DNA of 64,000 nucleotides from SIG710 sp045587665 (GCA_045587665.1 JAZNCT010000088.1:1-64000); one strand, 5' to 3'. Numbered from the stretch's first letter, positions 38,380 through 47,968 are shown. The notes: a model not told the origin generated them from the sequence alone. Translations and numbers: made by a program.

Positions 38380-40964
38380 TAGGATCTCCTGTTCTTATAT
38401 GGTGCATTGTTTTGATGACCTACTTTTCTCTGCGGTTGAATATTTCTCTGCCGCTCTCCGTTCTCTCTCGCTCTTCTTAAATCCCCACCGTTTCCGGCAA
38501 GAGGTCTTTGAGAGGGAGGATAAAGTGGGCGTCCGCCTCCCGAAGAACCAACACCTCTGTTTATCGGCGGTCTTTGCCCCTGTAGCCCGGGTCTCCCCTG
38601 CCTGATTTGGGGTTCTCTGTTTCTCATATTGCCTCTCTGGGGCGGCATGGGTCTCTCCGGCAGTCTCCTTTTGCTCAAAATAAAGAGAAAACCAAAAACA
38701 AATAGGACGACAAGTGCAAGGATAACCGCAATTATTATAAAGACCGCGCCCTTGCCCTCTTGTTTTATTGTTGCCGAAATATTTTCTATATATAGAAGAA
38801 GATCCTGTGCCTCTGCCCCCTCATAATATGGAGAGCGTCCTATACGGGATTCCACCCAAATATACATAGTAACATCCCCGAGCTCCTTCCTCAGCCTCGC
38901 TTCGCTTATATCAAATGTCACCTTTTGCCTGTTTGAGGACTGAATATTTACCTTTGAAGCATGAAAAACGCTTTTTTCTGCGCCGCTTTGGGTAAGAGCA
39001 AGGGTAAGGGTTGCTGTGTTTCCTTCACCGCTGTCAGCACTTATATATGTAGATATCTTCTCTGCAGAGCCAATAATATCAAAAGGTATGGGGGCGCTTC
39101 TCACACCCATATTTTCACCCTTATATTTTGGCAGCATACCGCTTTTAAGAACTCTGTCGCCCAGATATTCGCCTATCTCAATATATGAGGTACTGTCTGA
39201 GGGGAAGAAATCGAAGCTTTTTCCCTCACTGAAGTTGAAAATGATCTGTTCACTAAAAGAACTTTCATCCGGTCTTTTTTCGCCGGAGCCCCAAGAAGAG
39301 GTCATATCCAAACTTCTTATATCTTCACCGTATTTATCCCACAGCAAATTCCATTCTTTTCCTATCTTTGTCTCTACATATTTGGGCTGTGGCTCATCTA
39401 TAACATCAATTTTTTGAAAAACGTCGTAGATCTTTCTTTTTTCGGGTTCATTTTCTCCTTGCGGAGAAGTGAAAAGACCTGTTTTTCCGTTTCCTGTGGC
39501 AAAATCAAATTGACCGTTGTAAATAAATGCCGAAGCATTGCTTTCTACTGCTTTAAGGAAAGCATAGGCATAGGAAGCCGCCATAGATATCTCGTTTTCG
39601 GCACTTATTCCGAAATTATATATTATCAGTTCCTTCTCTTCGCCAATCAGACTTCGCGCCTCTCCAAGATTTTTAATTGTGAGAAATTCGCTTTCTCCGC
39701 TTTCCTTTGCCCCCTTGTCACGCCAGATCTCAGAGCTGTTCTCTGAGCAGTTTGGAATAAGCGCAACCCCATAATAGAGACCCGGGGCATTCTCTGTTTG
39801 TTTTTTCAGCGCATCAAGAAATTCCGCACCCCCAAATTCTGTTCTCAGAGGAATTGGTGCCGCAGGATTTAATTCATCTTCATCCTTTTCCTCTTCTCTC
39901 TCGATATTCCATTTATTATCTATCGAAACAAATATCTTTCCGTTTGCATACTTTGACCTTAGTGCCGTTGAGGCTATGCTTAGAAGCTTTGAATAACGCT
40001 CGACGCTTTCGGAAAGTGTCCTGGCATCATCCTTCCATGCACTTGAGGGCGAGTTTACCCCCCTGCCTATTATGTATGCCGCCGCAAAGCCGTATTTACC
40101 GTCCTCTCTTGTATAGCGTTCGGCAAGAAATTCAAAAAAAGCAGCCAGCTGTCTGTAGCTGTCTCCGTTTGAAGCAGAAATGGCATAGCCTTCTGCCTCG
40201 TTCTCCTCTTCATATGTCCCTTGCATAGAGGCCAAAGGCAACATTTGGGAAGAAAGAAGACTCGGATGCGTATCAAGGGTAATTTCAAAATATATTTCAA
40301 TTCCCGAACCGCTCAGGTTTTTAACCTTATAGTCAAGCTCTGCTATCTTTGCGCCGTCATAGTAATGAGAATTCCCGTCAAAAATATATGTCTGTGCCCC
40401 CTTTGTGCCCTCGTAAATAATATAGTCCTCAATAGGCAAACGCAAAACGGTATGCTTTACTCCAAGAGAAAGGGCATCCGAAGAAGATGCTATGCTTAGT
40501 CCTTTAATTGAAGAATATGAAGGGTAATTTGACTTGTTTTTCGCAAGCGCATCCACGTTATCTATATAGGCCGCATCACTCAGAGCAATGTATCCGTTTG
40601 CATTATCAAAAGCGGCAAGAACAAAGCTTGAATAGAGGCGGGTCCTTGCCCCGTCAATAAGGGGAATACTGAAGGTCATCTCAGCTCCTGCCTTTGCCTG
40701 AGAAACAGGTATAAGTGTCTTTATATCGGCAGCAGAGCTGTTTGCAGGAATTTCGATAAGATATATAGTCTCTCCCCTGAATTCTCTTATATCAGCAGAT
40801 GAAAGAACAGAGCTGATCTCGATAAGACGGCTCTCGGTGTTATAGGAAGCAGATAGAATTCTGCTTCCCTCTTTTTCTTCCCTTTGTGAGCAGGATGACA
40901 TCAGCGCAGACAATATAAAAAACGTAATTAGCAGGATACCGCTGATTTTTATTTTTTTCATCAT
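38379..40964 (-). CDS. Large lipoprotein with glycosidase-like domain and basic tail
   Basis: Protein of 861 residues. A lipoprotein signal ends ALMSSC. The middle region is DUF5722-like, a predicted glycosidase-type TIM barrel, with RQLAAFFEFLAERYTREDGK followed by the segment AAYIIGRGVNSPSSAWK. In related families that position reads GNEVN with the acid/base Glu; here it is GRGVN, so catalysis may be lost. A beta-rich part follows, then a transmembrane helix near residue 755 and a Pro/Arg/Gln-rich tail (PPQRGNMRNREPQIRQGRP). AGGAGTGGAA precedes the ATG at 40964. First gene of the AraC-GNAT-radical SAM operon. Role unknown. Confidence 0.7.
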   Translation of the reverse strand: MMKKIKISGILLITFFILSALMSSCSQREEKEGSRILSASYNTESRLIEISSVLSSADIREFRGETIYLIEIPANSSAADIKTLIPVSQAKAGAEMTFSIPLIDGARTRLYSSFVLAAFDNANGYIALSDAAYIDNVDALAKNKSNYPSYSSIKGLSIASSSDALSLGVKHTVLRLPIEDYIIYEGTKGAQTYIFDGNSHYYDGAKIAELDYKVKNLSGSGIEIYFEITLDTHPSLLSSQMLPLASMQGTYEEENEAEGYAISASNGDSYRQLAAFFEFLAERYTREDGKYGFAAAYIIGRGVNSPSSAWKDDARTLSESVERYSKLLSIASTALRSKYANGKIFVSIDNKWNIEREEEKDEDELNPAAPIPLRTEFGGAEFLDALKKQTENAPGLYYGVALIPNCSENSSEIWRDKGAKESGESEFLTIKNLGEARSLIGEEKELIIYNFGISAENEISMAASYAYAFLKAVESNASAFIYNGQFDFATGNGKTGLFTSPQGENEPEKRKIYDVFQKIDVIDEPQPKYVETKIGKEWNLLWDKYGEDIRSLDMTSSWGSGEKRPDESSFSEQIIFNFSEGKSFDFFPSDSTSYIEIGEYLGDRVLKSGMLPKYKGENMGVRSAPIPFDIIGSAEKISTYISADSGEGNTATLTLALTQSGAEKSVFHASKVNIQSSNRQKVTFDISEARLRKELGDVTMYIWVESRIGRSPYYEGAEAQDLLLYIENISATIKQEGKGAVFIIIAVILALVVLFVFGFLFILSKRRLPERPMPPQRGNMRNREPQIRQGRPGLQGQRPPINRGVGSSGGGRPLYPPSQRPLAGNGGDLRRARENGERQRNIQPQRKVGHQNNAPYKNRRS

Positions 40965-41055
40965 TTCCACTCCTCTCAAAAAAGAAAAAAATTGCTGTTT
41001 TAAGTTGGAAAAGTTTTATTTTTCCCTATTTTTCAGACAAATAATGCTTTTTTAG

Positions 41056-41084
41056 ATTATAACATATATTTCTCTTCTTTTCAA
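41056..41084 (-). promoter_or_regulatory. Sigma-A promoter of the lipoprotein-AraC operon
   Basis: Minus-strand TTGAAA (41079-41084), 17-nt spacer, TATAAT (41056-41061). Confidence 0.82.
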
Positions 41085-41238
41085 TAGTCTTCCGCTCTTT
41101 TAAATCGAATTTTGTTGTTTTTTATTTTAAAAAGCAAAAATACATAGGGGATTATAAAATTTAATACTATATTCATAATTATGTTGTATAATACTTTGAC
41201 AGTTGTTTTTTCGTCAAAATCCTTTTTGGAGTAGCTTT

Positions 41239-42078
41239 ATGAAAAGATCTTTTAAAAATTTATACATTATTTCTATTTTGTTTGCAGTTATTTCTGCTCT
41301 TGCCGCAGTCATTCGCATTGCCGCTCTCTCTGTTTCTTATGACAGCCTGATCGGTTATTATAAAACGGGCGCTGTTCTTCCTTTGAGTTTTCATTTGATT
41401 TCAGCGGCAGTCCCATTTGCGGCAATGCTGACAATGCTGTTCTTACCTAAAAAAAGTGAGTTTCAATATCAAAAACCGAAAACAGGTTCGGCCTATGTTT
41501 GTGCCGGAAGTGTTTTTTCGATAGTTACTGTCTGTGCTTATCTCGGCTATATCTCTCTCGGAATCCTGGGGGACAGAAAAATTTACACTTCAAATACCAC
41601 CGGAGTTGGTGAGATCGTTGAAAAGGTTGCACTTTTTCTTGGTATCGCCTCGGTGATATATTTTCTTTTGGTCTTTCTCAGGAAAACCGAAAAGGGAGAA
41701 AATCATACATTTTTCGGTTATGGAGTTATACTTTTTGTTCTTATGGTGCTGGCAAAAACTTATTTTGATTTTTTCACAACAATGAACAGCCCAAACAAGC
41801 TCCTTCTCCAGATCACCTTTATGTCTGTAATGATCTATATGCTCTTTGAGCTAAGATTTTCTCTGGGAAATGCGGCCCCCGGAGGCTATGCAGCAGCCGC
41901 ACTAACTTCATTTTATTTCTGCTTGGTATGCTCTGTTCCCGGAATAGCTGCGTTTTTCTCAGGAATATTTACCAAAAACGAATATTTCGTTTGTCATTTT
42001 CTTTGCCTTGGCTTTGGCGTTTATATAGGAGCACGTTTCATCTCCTTTATTCTTTCGCAAAAAGCTTTAAACACCTGA
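41239..42078 (+). CDS. Polytopic membrane protein of unknown function
   Basis: Protein of 279 residues with about seven to eight hydrophobic segments. ATG at 41239 (MKRSFKNLYII) follows GGAGTAGCTTT. No family is recognised; loops such as GILGDRKIYTSNTTGVGEIV and FFTTMNSPNKLLLQ lie between helices. Its operon continues with rimO and pgsA, so it might serve membrane or lipid functions, but that is inference. A TATAAT at 41187-41192 could be its -10 box, without a clear -35. Confidence 0.7.
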   Translation: MKRSFKNLYIISILFAVISALAAVIRIAALSVSYDSLIGYYKTGAVLPLSFHLISAAVPFAAMLTMLFLPKKSEFQYQKPKTGSAYVCAGSVFSIVTVCAYLGYISLGILGDRKIYTSNTTGVGEIVEKVALFLGIASVIYFLLVFLRKTEKGENHTFFGYGVILFVLMVLAKTYFDFFTTMNSPNKLLLQITFMSVMIYMLFELRFSLGNAAPGGYAAAALTSFYFCLVCSVPGIAAFFSGIFTKNEYFVCHFLCLGFGVYIGARFISFILSQKALNT

Positions 42079-42097
42079 ATTTTGAGAGGTTATTTAT

Positions 42098-43420
42098 ATG
42101 AAAATAGGATTTGTTTCTCTCGGTTGCCCAAAAAATCAGCTTGACACCGAGGTCATGCTCCATGAGATAATGGAGGCCGGCTATGAGATAACAGCTGAGG
42201 AGACCGAAGCTGATATTATAATTATTAACACCTGCGCTTTTATTGAAAGTGCAAAAAAAGAAGCTATCGACAATATAATCGACATCGGTTGGCTAAAGGA
42301 AAACCGCTCTCTTAGGGGCATAATCGTTACAGGCTGTCTCTCCGAAAGATACAGGGACAGCATTTTTGAGGAGCTGCCTGAGGTTGATGCAATTCTTGGT
42401 GTTGGAAGCATACACAACATTGTGGAAGCTGTAAAGAGCGTTGAAAAAGGTATAAAATATTCTTCATACGAGCCAAACGACTGCGTTAAGCTGGGCGGCG
42501 ATCGAATACTCACAACCCCTGATTACACCGCATATATAAAAATTGCCGAGGGCTGTGACAACCGCTGTACCTACTGCGCCATTCCCTCAATACGCGGCAG
42601 GTTCCGCTCAAGACCTATAGAGGATATCCTTGCCGAGGCAAAACAGCTTGAAGGCCTTGGAGTTAAAGAACTTACGGTGGTTGCACAGGACGTTACAAGA
42701 TACGGTGCAGATCTCTGCGGCGAATATAAGCTTGCTGAGCTTCTTCACAGAATAGCAGAAGAAACAAACATCCCCTGGATACGCCTGCTCTACTGCTATC
42801 CCGATAAGATAACCGATGAGCTTATCGCAGAGATCAGAGATAACGACAGAATCGTTAAATACATAGATATGCCTCTCCAGCATATTTCGGACAAAATGCT
42901 GAAGAGCATGAACCGCCACGGCGACAGCCAAATGATAAAAAGCGTTATAAGCAAGCTAAGAAAAGAAATTCCGGATATTGTTATAAGAACGACCTTTATC
43001 GTCGGCTTCCCCGGTGAAACAGAAGAGGATTTTGACCTGCTTTGCCATTTTGTGAGAGAAACAAAATTCGACCGCATGGGTGCCTTCACCTATTCCCGTG
43101 AGGAAGGAACTCCCGCATATGATTTTGATGACCAGATAGATGAGCAGATAAAGCAAAACAGATGCGATATTCTTATGGGTCAGCAAATGGTGATAGACTC
43201 GGAGCGCAACGAAAAGCTTATCCACAAAACCATAAAAGTCCTTTGCGAAGACTATGACGTGGTTTCTGAAGCATATTACGGTCGCTCATATATGGACGCC
43301 CCCGAAATTGACGGCAAAATATTCTTTACATCAAAAAAGAAGATAAAGCCCGGGGTTTTTGTAAATGTAAAAATTGATCAGGCCGAGGATTATGATCTTA
43401 TCGGCCATGTTATTGAATGA
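42098..43420 (+). CDS. rimO: Ribosomal protein uS12 methylthiotransferase RimO
   Basis: Radical SAM enzyme that adds a methylthio group to Asp of uS12. It is 440 residues. The N-terminal UPF0004 domain begins GFVSLGCPKNQLDTEVML, with Cys ligands of the auxiliary cluster at about 10, 46 and 80. The radical SAM motif is CDNRCTYCAIP, and a C-terminal TRAM domain ends at DYDLIGHVIE. The SLGCPKNQVD-type head distinguishes RimO from MiaB. AGAGGTTATTTATATG gives the start. It is coupled to pgsA. Confidence 0.95.
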   Translation: MKIGFVSLGCPKNQLDTEVMLHEIMEAGYEITAEETEADIIIINTCAFIESAKKEAIDNIIDIGWLKENRSLRGIIVTGCLSERYRDSIFEELPEVDAILGVGSIHNIVEAVKSVEKGIKYSSYEPNDCVKLGGDRILTTPDYTAYIKIAEGCDNRCTYCAIPSIRGRFRSRPIEDILAEAKQLEGLGVKELTVVAQDVTRYGADLCGEYKLAELLHRIAEETNIPWIRLLYCYPDKITDELIAEIRDNDRIVKYIDMPLQHISDKMLKSMNRHGDSQMIKSVISKLRKEIPDIVIRTTFIVGFPGETEEDFDLLCHFVRETKFDRMGAFTYSREEGTPAYDFDDQIDEQIKQNRCDILMGQQMVIDSERNEKLIHKTIKVLCEDYDVVSEAYYGRSYMDAPEIDGKIFFTSKKKIKPGVFVNVKIDQAEDYDLIGHVIE

Positions 43421-43434
43421 TTCGGAGGTAAAAA

Positions 43435-44031
43435 ATGAATCTTCCAAATAAACTCACAGTTCTTCGTCTTTTGCTTGTGCCGGTGATAGTTGCCGTTATG
43501 CTTATTCCGATGCCCACTATTGCTTCAAATCTTTTGGCGGCGGCTATTTTTGGAGCAACAGCACTTACCGATATGCTTGACGGAAAGATAGCAAGAAAAT
43601 ATAATCTCATAACCGATTTTGGAAAATTTCTTGACCCTCTTGCCGACAAATTTATGGTCATCTCAACCCTCACGGTCCTGATCTACAAATTTGAAGGAGC
43701 ACTTCGTCTCTTTTGTCTTATCACAACACTCATCGTTATCATGCGTGAGCTTGCGGTCACCTCAATAAGACTGGTTGCATCAAATGCGGCAGGACTTGTG
43801 GTTGCGGCAAATATGCTTGGAAAGATCAAAACAGTTACACAGATAGTTTATATCCTGTGCGCTCTTCTTGAGCCGGTTCTGTTTGAGATTATAGAAATAA
43901 TAGCATATCCCGGCTTTGCAAACTATCATATCCTCACATATGCCTCAATGCTTGCAATGACGGTCTTCACCCTCTGGTCTGGCATAAATTATCTGGCAAG
44001 CTACTGGAAATATCTTGATCCAAACAAATAA
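43435..44031 (+). CDS. pgsA: CDP-diacylglycerol-glycerol-3-phosphate 3-phosphatidyltransferase
   Basis: Membrane enzyme that makes phosphatidylglycerol phosphate, precursor of acidic phospholipids. It is 198 residues. The CDP-alcohol phosphotransferase motif D-G-x2-A-R-x8-G-x3-D-x3-D is seen in ALTDMLDGKIARKYNLITDF, then GKFLDPLADKFMV. GGAGGTAAAAAATG is the start site, 14 nt after rimO. A strong terminator overlaps the stop. Confidence 0.95.
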   Translation: MNLPNKLTVLRLLLVPVIVAVMLIPMPTIASNLLAAAIFGATALTDMLDGKIARKYNLITDFGKFLDPLADKFMVISTLTVLIYKFEGALRLFCLITTLIVIMRELAVTSIRLVASNAAGLVVAANMLGKIKTVTQIVYILCALLEPVLFEIIEIIAYPGFANYHILTYASMLAMTVFTLWSGINYLASYWKYLDPNK

Positions 44032-44069
44032 GAAAAGCCTTCTTCACGCTTGTGAAGAAGGCTTTTCTT
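44030..44069. terminator. Bidirectional terminator between pgsA and the CotF-like gene
   Basis: A perfect 18-bp stem, 44030-44047 with 44052-44069, around GCTT. A and T runs lie on both sides. Confidence 0.92.
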
Positions 44070-44526
44070 AATTATACATATTGTTATTCTTCATATAGCT
44101 GTATAGCTGTTCGCCGTGCTGCTGCTCCTCTGCCTGAATGTGATTCAGCGTGCGTCTGTTTTCGGGAGAAGAAAATTCAAAAACGCTCACATCATAAAGA
44201 CTTGATGCGTGCTTTTCTGTTGTCAGCATATCAGTGCAAAGAAAAGCATCGTTTTTCCTGTCCTCCTCGCTTGCATAGGAATATGCCGCCGTGTTATCAT
44301 TATTTGAATTTCCTATGCTTTGAGGCATGATCGGTGTTCCACCGGAAAGCATCTCATTTATAGTTTTGAGATGCTCTCTTTCGGTTTCTGCCATATTAGA
44401 AAAAAGCTTTGAAAGCTCGGAGCTCTTTGCCTCTGCAGCATATTTTGTATATTTGTCGATGCAGAGCTGCTCCTGCCCCTTAAGATCGTTCAGAAGTGCG
44501 TTCTCTTTTGAAGTAAGTGTATTCAT
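44068..44526 (-). CDS. Spore coat CotF-like protein
   Basis: Protein of 152 residues with a ferritin-like coat F domain: TSKENALLNDLKGQEQLCID, then the repeated helices ELSKLFSNMAETEREHLKTI and CTDMLTTEKHASSLYDVSVF. It ends in QAEEQQHGEQLYSYMK. Such proteins are found in the spore coat of Bacillus and Clostridia. It suggests the organism can sporulate, though its sporulation promoter is not recognisable. AGGAGAATTGAAATG gives the start. It converges on pgsA. Confidence 0.87.
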   Translation of the reverse strand: MNTLTSKENALLNDLKGQEQLCIDKYTKYAAEAKSSELSKLFSNMAETEREHLKTINEMLSGGTPIMPQSIGNSNNDNTAAYSYASEEDRKNDAFLCTDMLTTEKHASSLYDVSVFEFSSPENRRTLNHIQAEEQQHGEQLYSYMKNNNMYN

Positions 44527-44607
44527 TTCAATTCTCCTTTTATTTTGTTTTTATTTATTATTTTGCCGTTTTCTTCTCTTTATTCATAAAAAAATTATAA
44601 AATTCTA

Positions 44608-44636
44608 TTGAACTTTTCTTAACATTATGTTATAAT
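44608..44636 (+). promoter_or_regulatory. Sigma-A promoter of the exonuclease-thiI-rnmV operon
   Basis: TTGAAC (44608-44613), 17-nt spacer, perfect TATAAT (44631-44636). Confidence 0.85.
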
Positions 44637-44724
44637 TTAGGTATCTGTGCGCAGATAGTTTTTTTTACTTGTTTTTCGCATTTTTTTCATAAATTTACCC
44701 GTTTTAAACGGAGGAGGATATATT

Positions 44725-45813
44725 TTGGAAGAAACACTGAAGCTGAGATCGGGCGCTACTATTCCGCTCCTTAAAAAAAGCGACCCTGATTTCCGCAAAT
44801 ATCTGACCAGAACAACACTTTCCCAGCTCCACCTGCTCCCGGGGGGAGATCCTGTGGCATTTTCATATTCGCCCGATAGCGAAGATGTTGTGTTTTATTT
44901 TGATCCGCTTTTTGTAAAAGAAGCCCCGGCTGAGGCTTGGTACGGTCATAATCACGGTGAAAATATGACACTTCCCAGCGGAAATGTTATCGAAAAAATG
45001 AGCACAAGAAGAGCTGCCGAAAACGGCTTTTATTCAAAAGAACGCCTTTCTCAAATGTTCTATCGCCCAATAGAAGAACCGGTTGCGTATACTGTTAAAG
45101 CAAGCGGAGAAACCGTTTGGTTCTATGATAAAAAGACCGCACTTCGCTTGCCGATGCTGTGCACAAAATGCGGTAAAAATGTAAGATTCAAGCATAAGCT
45201 TTGCCAAGAATGTTATGAGGAAGAAATGGCTATCCGCCGTGCCGAGGGCGAAATTTACCGCAACGCTTTTTACGGTATGGACCCAAAAAAGGTTCTCTTT
45301 TTCGACCTTGAGCTGACAGGCTTTTACGCCCGAGACGAAATAATTTCCATAAGCATTGTGAACGGCGCAGGTGACCTCATAATGGACACACTCGTTAAGC
45401 CGGACCACACAAAAAAATGGAAGAAAACCGAGAAAATTCACGGTATAACCCCCGAAATGGTTGAGGATGCCCCTCTTCTGGCGGATCTCATACCAAAGAT
45501 CAAAGAAATATTTGAGGACTGTGACCGCCTTATCGCATACGGTGTTTCCACCGACTACAGCCATATAAAATATATCTATGAGACCGAGGAAGAACAGGAG
45601 GCACTGCACGAAAAGGTGCGCTGCTGTGCAAACGAATTTGTTCGCTATGCTCACGAAAACCGCCCGGATGTTCTTCACGCCAGCCTTATTGACGCAATGG
45701 AATGTTTTTCTATCGAATGGCAGGGAGTTCCTCACAGCTCACTTGCAGATACATATGCCTGCGCCGCTGTTTGGAACAGGCTCTTCCCAAATTATTATAA
45801 AAACGAGGAATGA
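44725..45813 (+). CDS. DEDDh-type 3'-5' exonuclease with extra N-terminal domain and zinc ribbon
   Basis: Protein of 362 residues. The N-terminal ~140 residues are of unknown fold. A zinc ribbon follows, CTKCGKNVRFKHKLCQEC (about 146-163). Then a DnaQ-like exonuclease domain shows FFDLELTG (DxE, near 192), HGITPEMV, the Asp in IAYGVSTDYSHIK and the final His/Asp in HSSLADTYACAAVW. These four acidic residues make the DEDD active site. The start is TTG (44725-44727) after a GGAGGAGG site. It is the first gene of an RNA-processing operon (thiI, rnmV, mrnC), so RNA substrates are plausible but unproven. Confidence 0.82.
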   Translation: MEETLKLRSGATIPLLKKSDPDFRKYLTRTTLSQLHLLPGGDPVAFSYSPDSEDVVFYFDPLFVKEAPAEAWYGHNHGENMTLPSGNVIEKMSTRRAAENGFYSKERLSQMFYRPIEEPVAYTVKASGETVWFYDKKTALRLPMLCTKCGKNVRFKHKLCQECYEEEMAIRRAEGEIYRNAFYGMDPKKVLFFDLELTGFYARDEIISISIVNGAGDLIMDTLVKPDHTKKWKKTEKIHGITPEMVEDAPLLADLIPKIKEIFEDCDRLIAYGVSTDYSHIKYIYETEEEQEALHEKVRCCANEFVRYAHENRPDVLHASLIDAMECFSIEWQGVPHSSLADTYACAAVWNRLFPNYYKNEE

Positions 45814-45816
45814 TAT

Positions 45817-46113
45817 ATGTTTTTTGATAAGCTTTTCGGCTCTGATAAGCCTATGCCTCCGGGAACAGACAAAGTAAAACTTCTTTGCACCGTTAATTCT
45901 CCCGAGGAAAAAGCAGTTATAGAAAGTATTCTCCGCAGCGAGCAGATCCCATATCTTATAAGAGAAAGAGGATCCGGAGAGGCGGTTCGCATTATCATGG
46001 GAGCAAACTCCATAATGGGCTGTGATATCTATGTTGATGAAGAAAAATATGATGATGCCTTTGCCCTTATTTCTCCCGATGAGGAACCGGAACAAGGCTC
46101 CGAAGAACTTTGA
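45817..46113 (+). CDS. DUF2007-family protein
   Basis: Protein of 98 residues matching DUF2007 (putative signal-transducing protein). The core reads VKLLCTVNSPEEKAVIESIL, then RSEQIPYLIRERGSGE, then a CDIYVDEEKYDDAF end, an alpha/beta fold. It starts 3 nt after the exonuclease gene with GAGGAATGATATATG. Function not established. Confidence 0.82.
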   Translation: MFFDKLFGSDKPMPPGTDKVKLLCTVNSPEEKAVIESILRSEQIPYLIRERGSGEAVRIIMGANSIMGCDIYVDEEKYDDAFALISPDEEPEQGSEEL

Positions 46114-46131
46114 TTTGAAAAGGATTAAAAA

Positions 46132-47310
46132 ATGAAAGAACTTTTTCTTTGCAAATGCGGCGAGATCGTGCTGAAGGGTGCAAACCACAGCTTTTTTGAA
46201 AATGCTCTAATTAAAGAACTTAAATTTCGCCTGCGTTCATACGGTAAATTCAGCATAACCCATTCCCAGAGCACAGTTTATGTTGAACCGCAAAGCGAGC
46301 ATGTTGATCTTGACGCTGTTTTTGATGCGCTTAGCCGTGTTTTCGGTATAGTTACTATCGAGCGTGCCGCTGTGTGCGAAAAGGATATTGATAAGATAAA
46401 AGAGGCAATAAAAGAATATATTCCTCGCTTCATGAGAGATAAAAAGACCTTTAAGGTTGAGGCGAAGAGAGCTGATAAACGCTTTCCGCTTCAGTCTCCT
46501 GCCATTGCCGCAGAATGTGGCGGTGCAGTTCTCTCTGCCTTAAATTATCTGAGAGTAAACGTAAAAAATCCTGATATTGTTGTTCGCGTTGAGGTTAGAG
46601 AAAACGCAGCATACATCAGTGCCGGCTCCTTTAAGGGGGCAGGTGGTATGCCTGTTGGAACAAACGGAAAGGGTCTGCTTCTCCTTTCGGGGGGAATAGA
46701 TTCTCCCGTTGCAGGATATATGATGGCAAAAAGAGGCGTTAAAATTGATGCCGTTCATTTTGAAAGCTTCCCCTACACAAGTGAAAGAGCTAAAGAAAAG
46801 GTGCTTTCTCTTGCAAAGTTGGTCACAAGATATTCGGGAAGTATGCTTGTTCATGTGGTCTCACTTACAAAGGTTCAGGAGGAGCTTGCAAAAAACTGTG
46901 ACGAAGAATATTTCACCCTCCTTCTGCGCAGATATATGATGGCTATCGCCGAAAAAATTGCTCTTAAAAACGATTGCCTTGCTCTTATAACAGGTGAAAG
47001 CGTCGGTCAGGTGGCTTCACAGACAATGCAGGCTATCGCGGTTACAAACGCTTCGGTCAATATGCCGGTTTTCCGCCCGTGTATCGGTATGGATAAAGAG
47101 GAGATCGTTCAGATAGCTCGCAAAATAGACACTTTTGAAACCTCTATTCTGCCTTATGAAGACTGCTGCACGGTGTTCACTCCCCGTCATCCAAAAACAA
47201 AGCCGGAGCTCTCTAAGGTTCTGGAGCAGGAAAATAAGCTTGATTTCGATGCTCTTGTTGAAGAAGCTGTCAACAGTGCCGAACAGGTCTATATCCCTGC
47301 CGAGGTTTAA
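46132..47310 (+). CDS. thiI: tRNA uridine 4-sulfurtransferase
   Basis: Thiolates U8 of tRNA to 4-thiouridine and can contribute sulfur for thiamine. It is 392 residues, the short Gram-positive form without a rhodanese domain. It has an NFLD-like head (ELFLCKCGEIVLKGANHSFF), a THUMP domain (about 60-165) and a PP-loop ATPase SGGIDSPVAGYMMAKRGV near 186. The usual VEQ-type C-terminus is replaced by EDCCTVFTPRHPKTKP. It lies 18 nt after DUF2007. Confidence 0.95.
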   Translation: MKELFLCKCGEIVLKGANHSFFENALIKELKFRLRSYGKFSITHSQSTVYVEPQSEHVDLDAVFDALSRVFGIVTIERAAVCEKDIDKIKEAIKEYIPRFMRDKKTFKVEAKRADKRFPLQSPAIAAECGGAVLSALNYLRVNVKNPDIVVRVEVRENAAYISAGSFKGAGGMPVGTNGKGLLLLSGGIDSPVAGYMMAKRGVKIDAVHFESFPYTSERAKEKVLSLAKLVTRYSGSMLVHVVSLTKVQEELAKNCDEEYFTLLLRRYMMAIAEKIALKNDCLALITGESVGQVASQTMQAIAVTNASVNMPVFRPCIGMDKEEIVQIARKIDTFETSILPYEDCCTVFTPRHPKTKPELSKVLEQENKLDFDALVEEAVNSAEQVYIPAEV

Positions 47311-47316
47311 AAAACG

Positions 47317-47946
47317 GTGCTTGATATGGCTGACACAGAAAAGCTGAATATTCCTTATCCCATTATAGTTGAAGGTAAATATGACCGTCTCCGCCTTTTG
47401 AGCGTTATAAATGCAAAAATATATACCACAGAGGGATTTGGTGTTTTTTCAAAAAATGAGCTGATCAAGCTGATGAGGGCTCTCTCCGAAAAAACTCCTA
47501 TCATTGTCCTCACCGACAGCGACGGTGCGGGAGCTCTCATTCGTTCTCATATAACATCCTCTCTCCCAAAAGAGAAGCTCATCCAGCTTTATATACCCCA
47601 GATAAAGGGCAAGGAAAAGAGAAAAAAAGAGCCTTCAAAGGCAGGCACTCTTGGAGTTGAAGGAATGGAAAGAGAACTTCTCACATCAATTTTTCTTCCT
47701 TATGCCGCCGAAAGCGCAAGCCAGGAAAACTGCTCCGATGCTTATACGAGATCTCTTGAAAATCCTCTCTCAAAAGCGGATTTTTACAGAGACGGTCTTT
47801 CGGGCAGAGAAGACAGCTCCGCAAAAAGAGATGCACTTGCAAAAAAGCTGGATCTCCCTTGCGGTATGACTGCAAATGCTCTTCTTGCGGCTCTTAAGCT
47901 TCTCGTTTCATATGAAGAATATCTTCATTTGGTATCAAGAGAATAA
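47317..47946 (+). CDS. rnmV: Ribonuclease M5
   Basis: Toprim-domain nuclease that matures 5S rRNA from its precursor. It is 209 residues. The TOPRIM motifs are IIVEGKYDRLRLLSVI (catalytic Glu) and VLTDSDGAG (DxD), followed by GTLGVEGM and a DUF4093-like C-terminus. The frame can start at GTG 47317 or ATG 47326. GAGG sits 11 nt before the GTG and neither site is strong. It lies just after thiI and precedes mrnC. Confidence 0.93.
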   Translation: MLDMADTEKLNIPYPIIVEGKYDRLRLLSVINAKIYTTEGFGVFSKNELIKLMRALSEKTPIIVLTDSDGAGALIRSHITSSLPKEKLIQLYIPQIKGKEKRKKEPSKAGTLGVEGMERELLTSIFLPYAAESASQENCSDAYTRSLENPLSKADFYRDGLSGREDSSAKRDALAKKLDLPCGMTANALLAALKLLVSYEEYLHLVSRE

Positions 47947-47968
47947 TATCTAAAAACGGAGGGTATAA

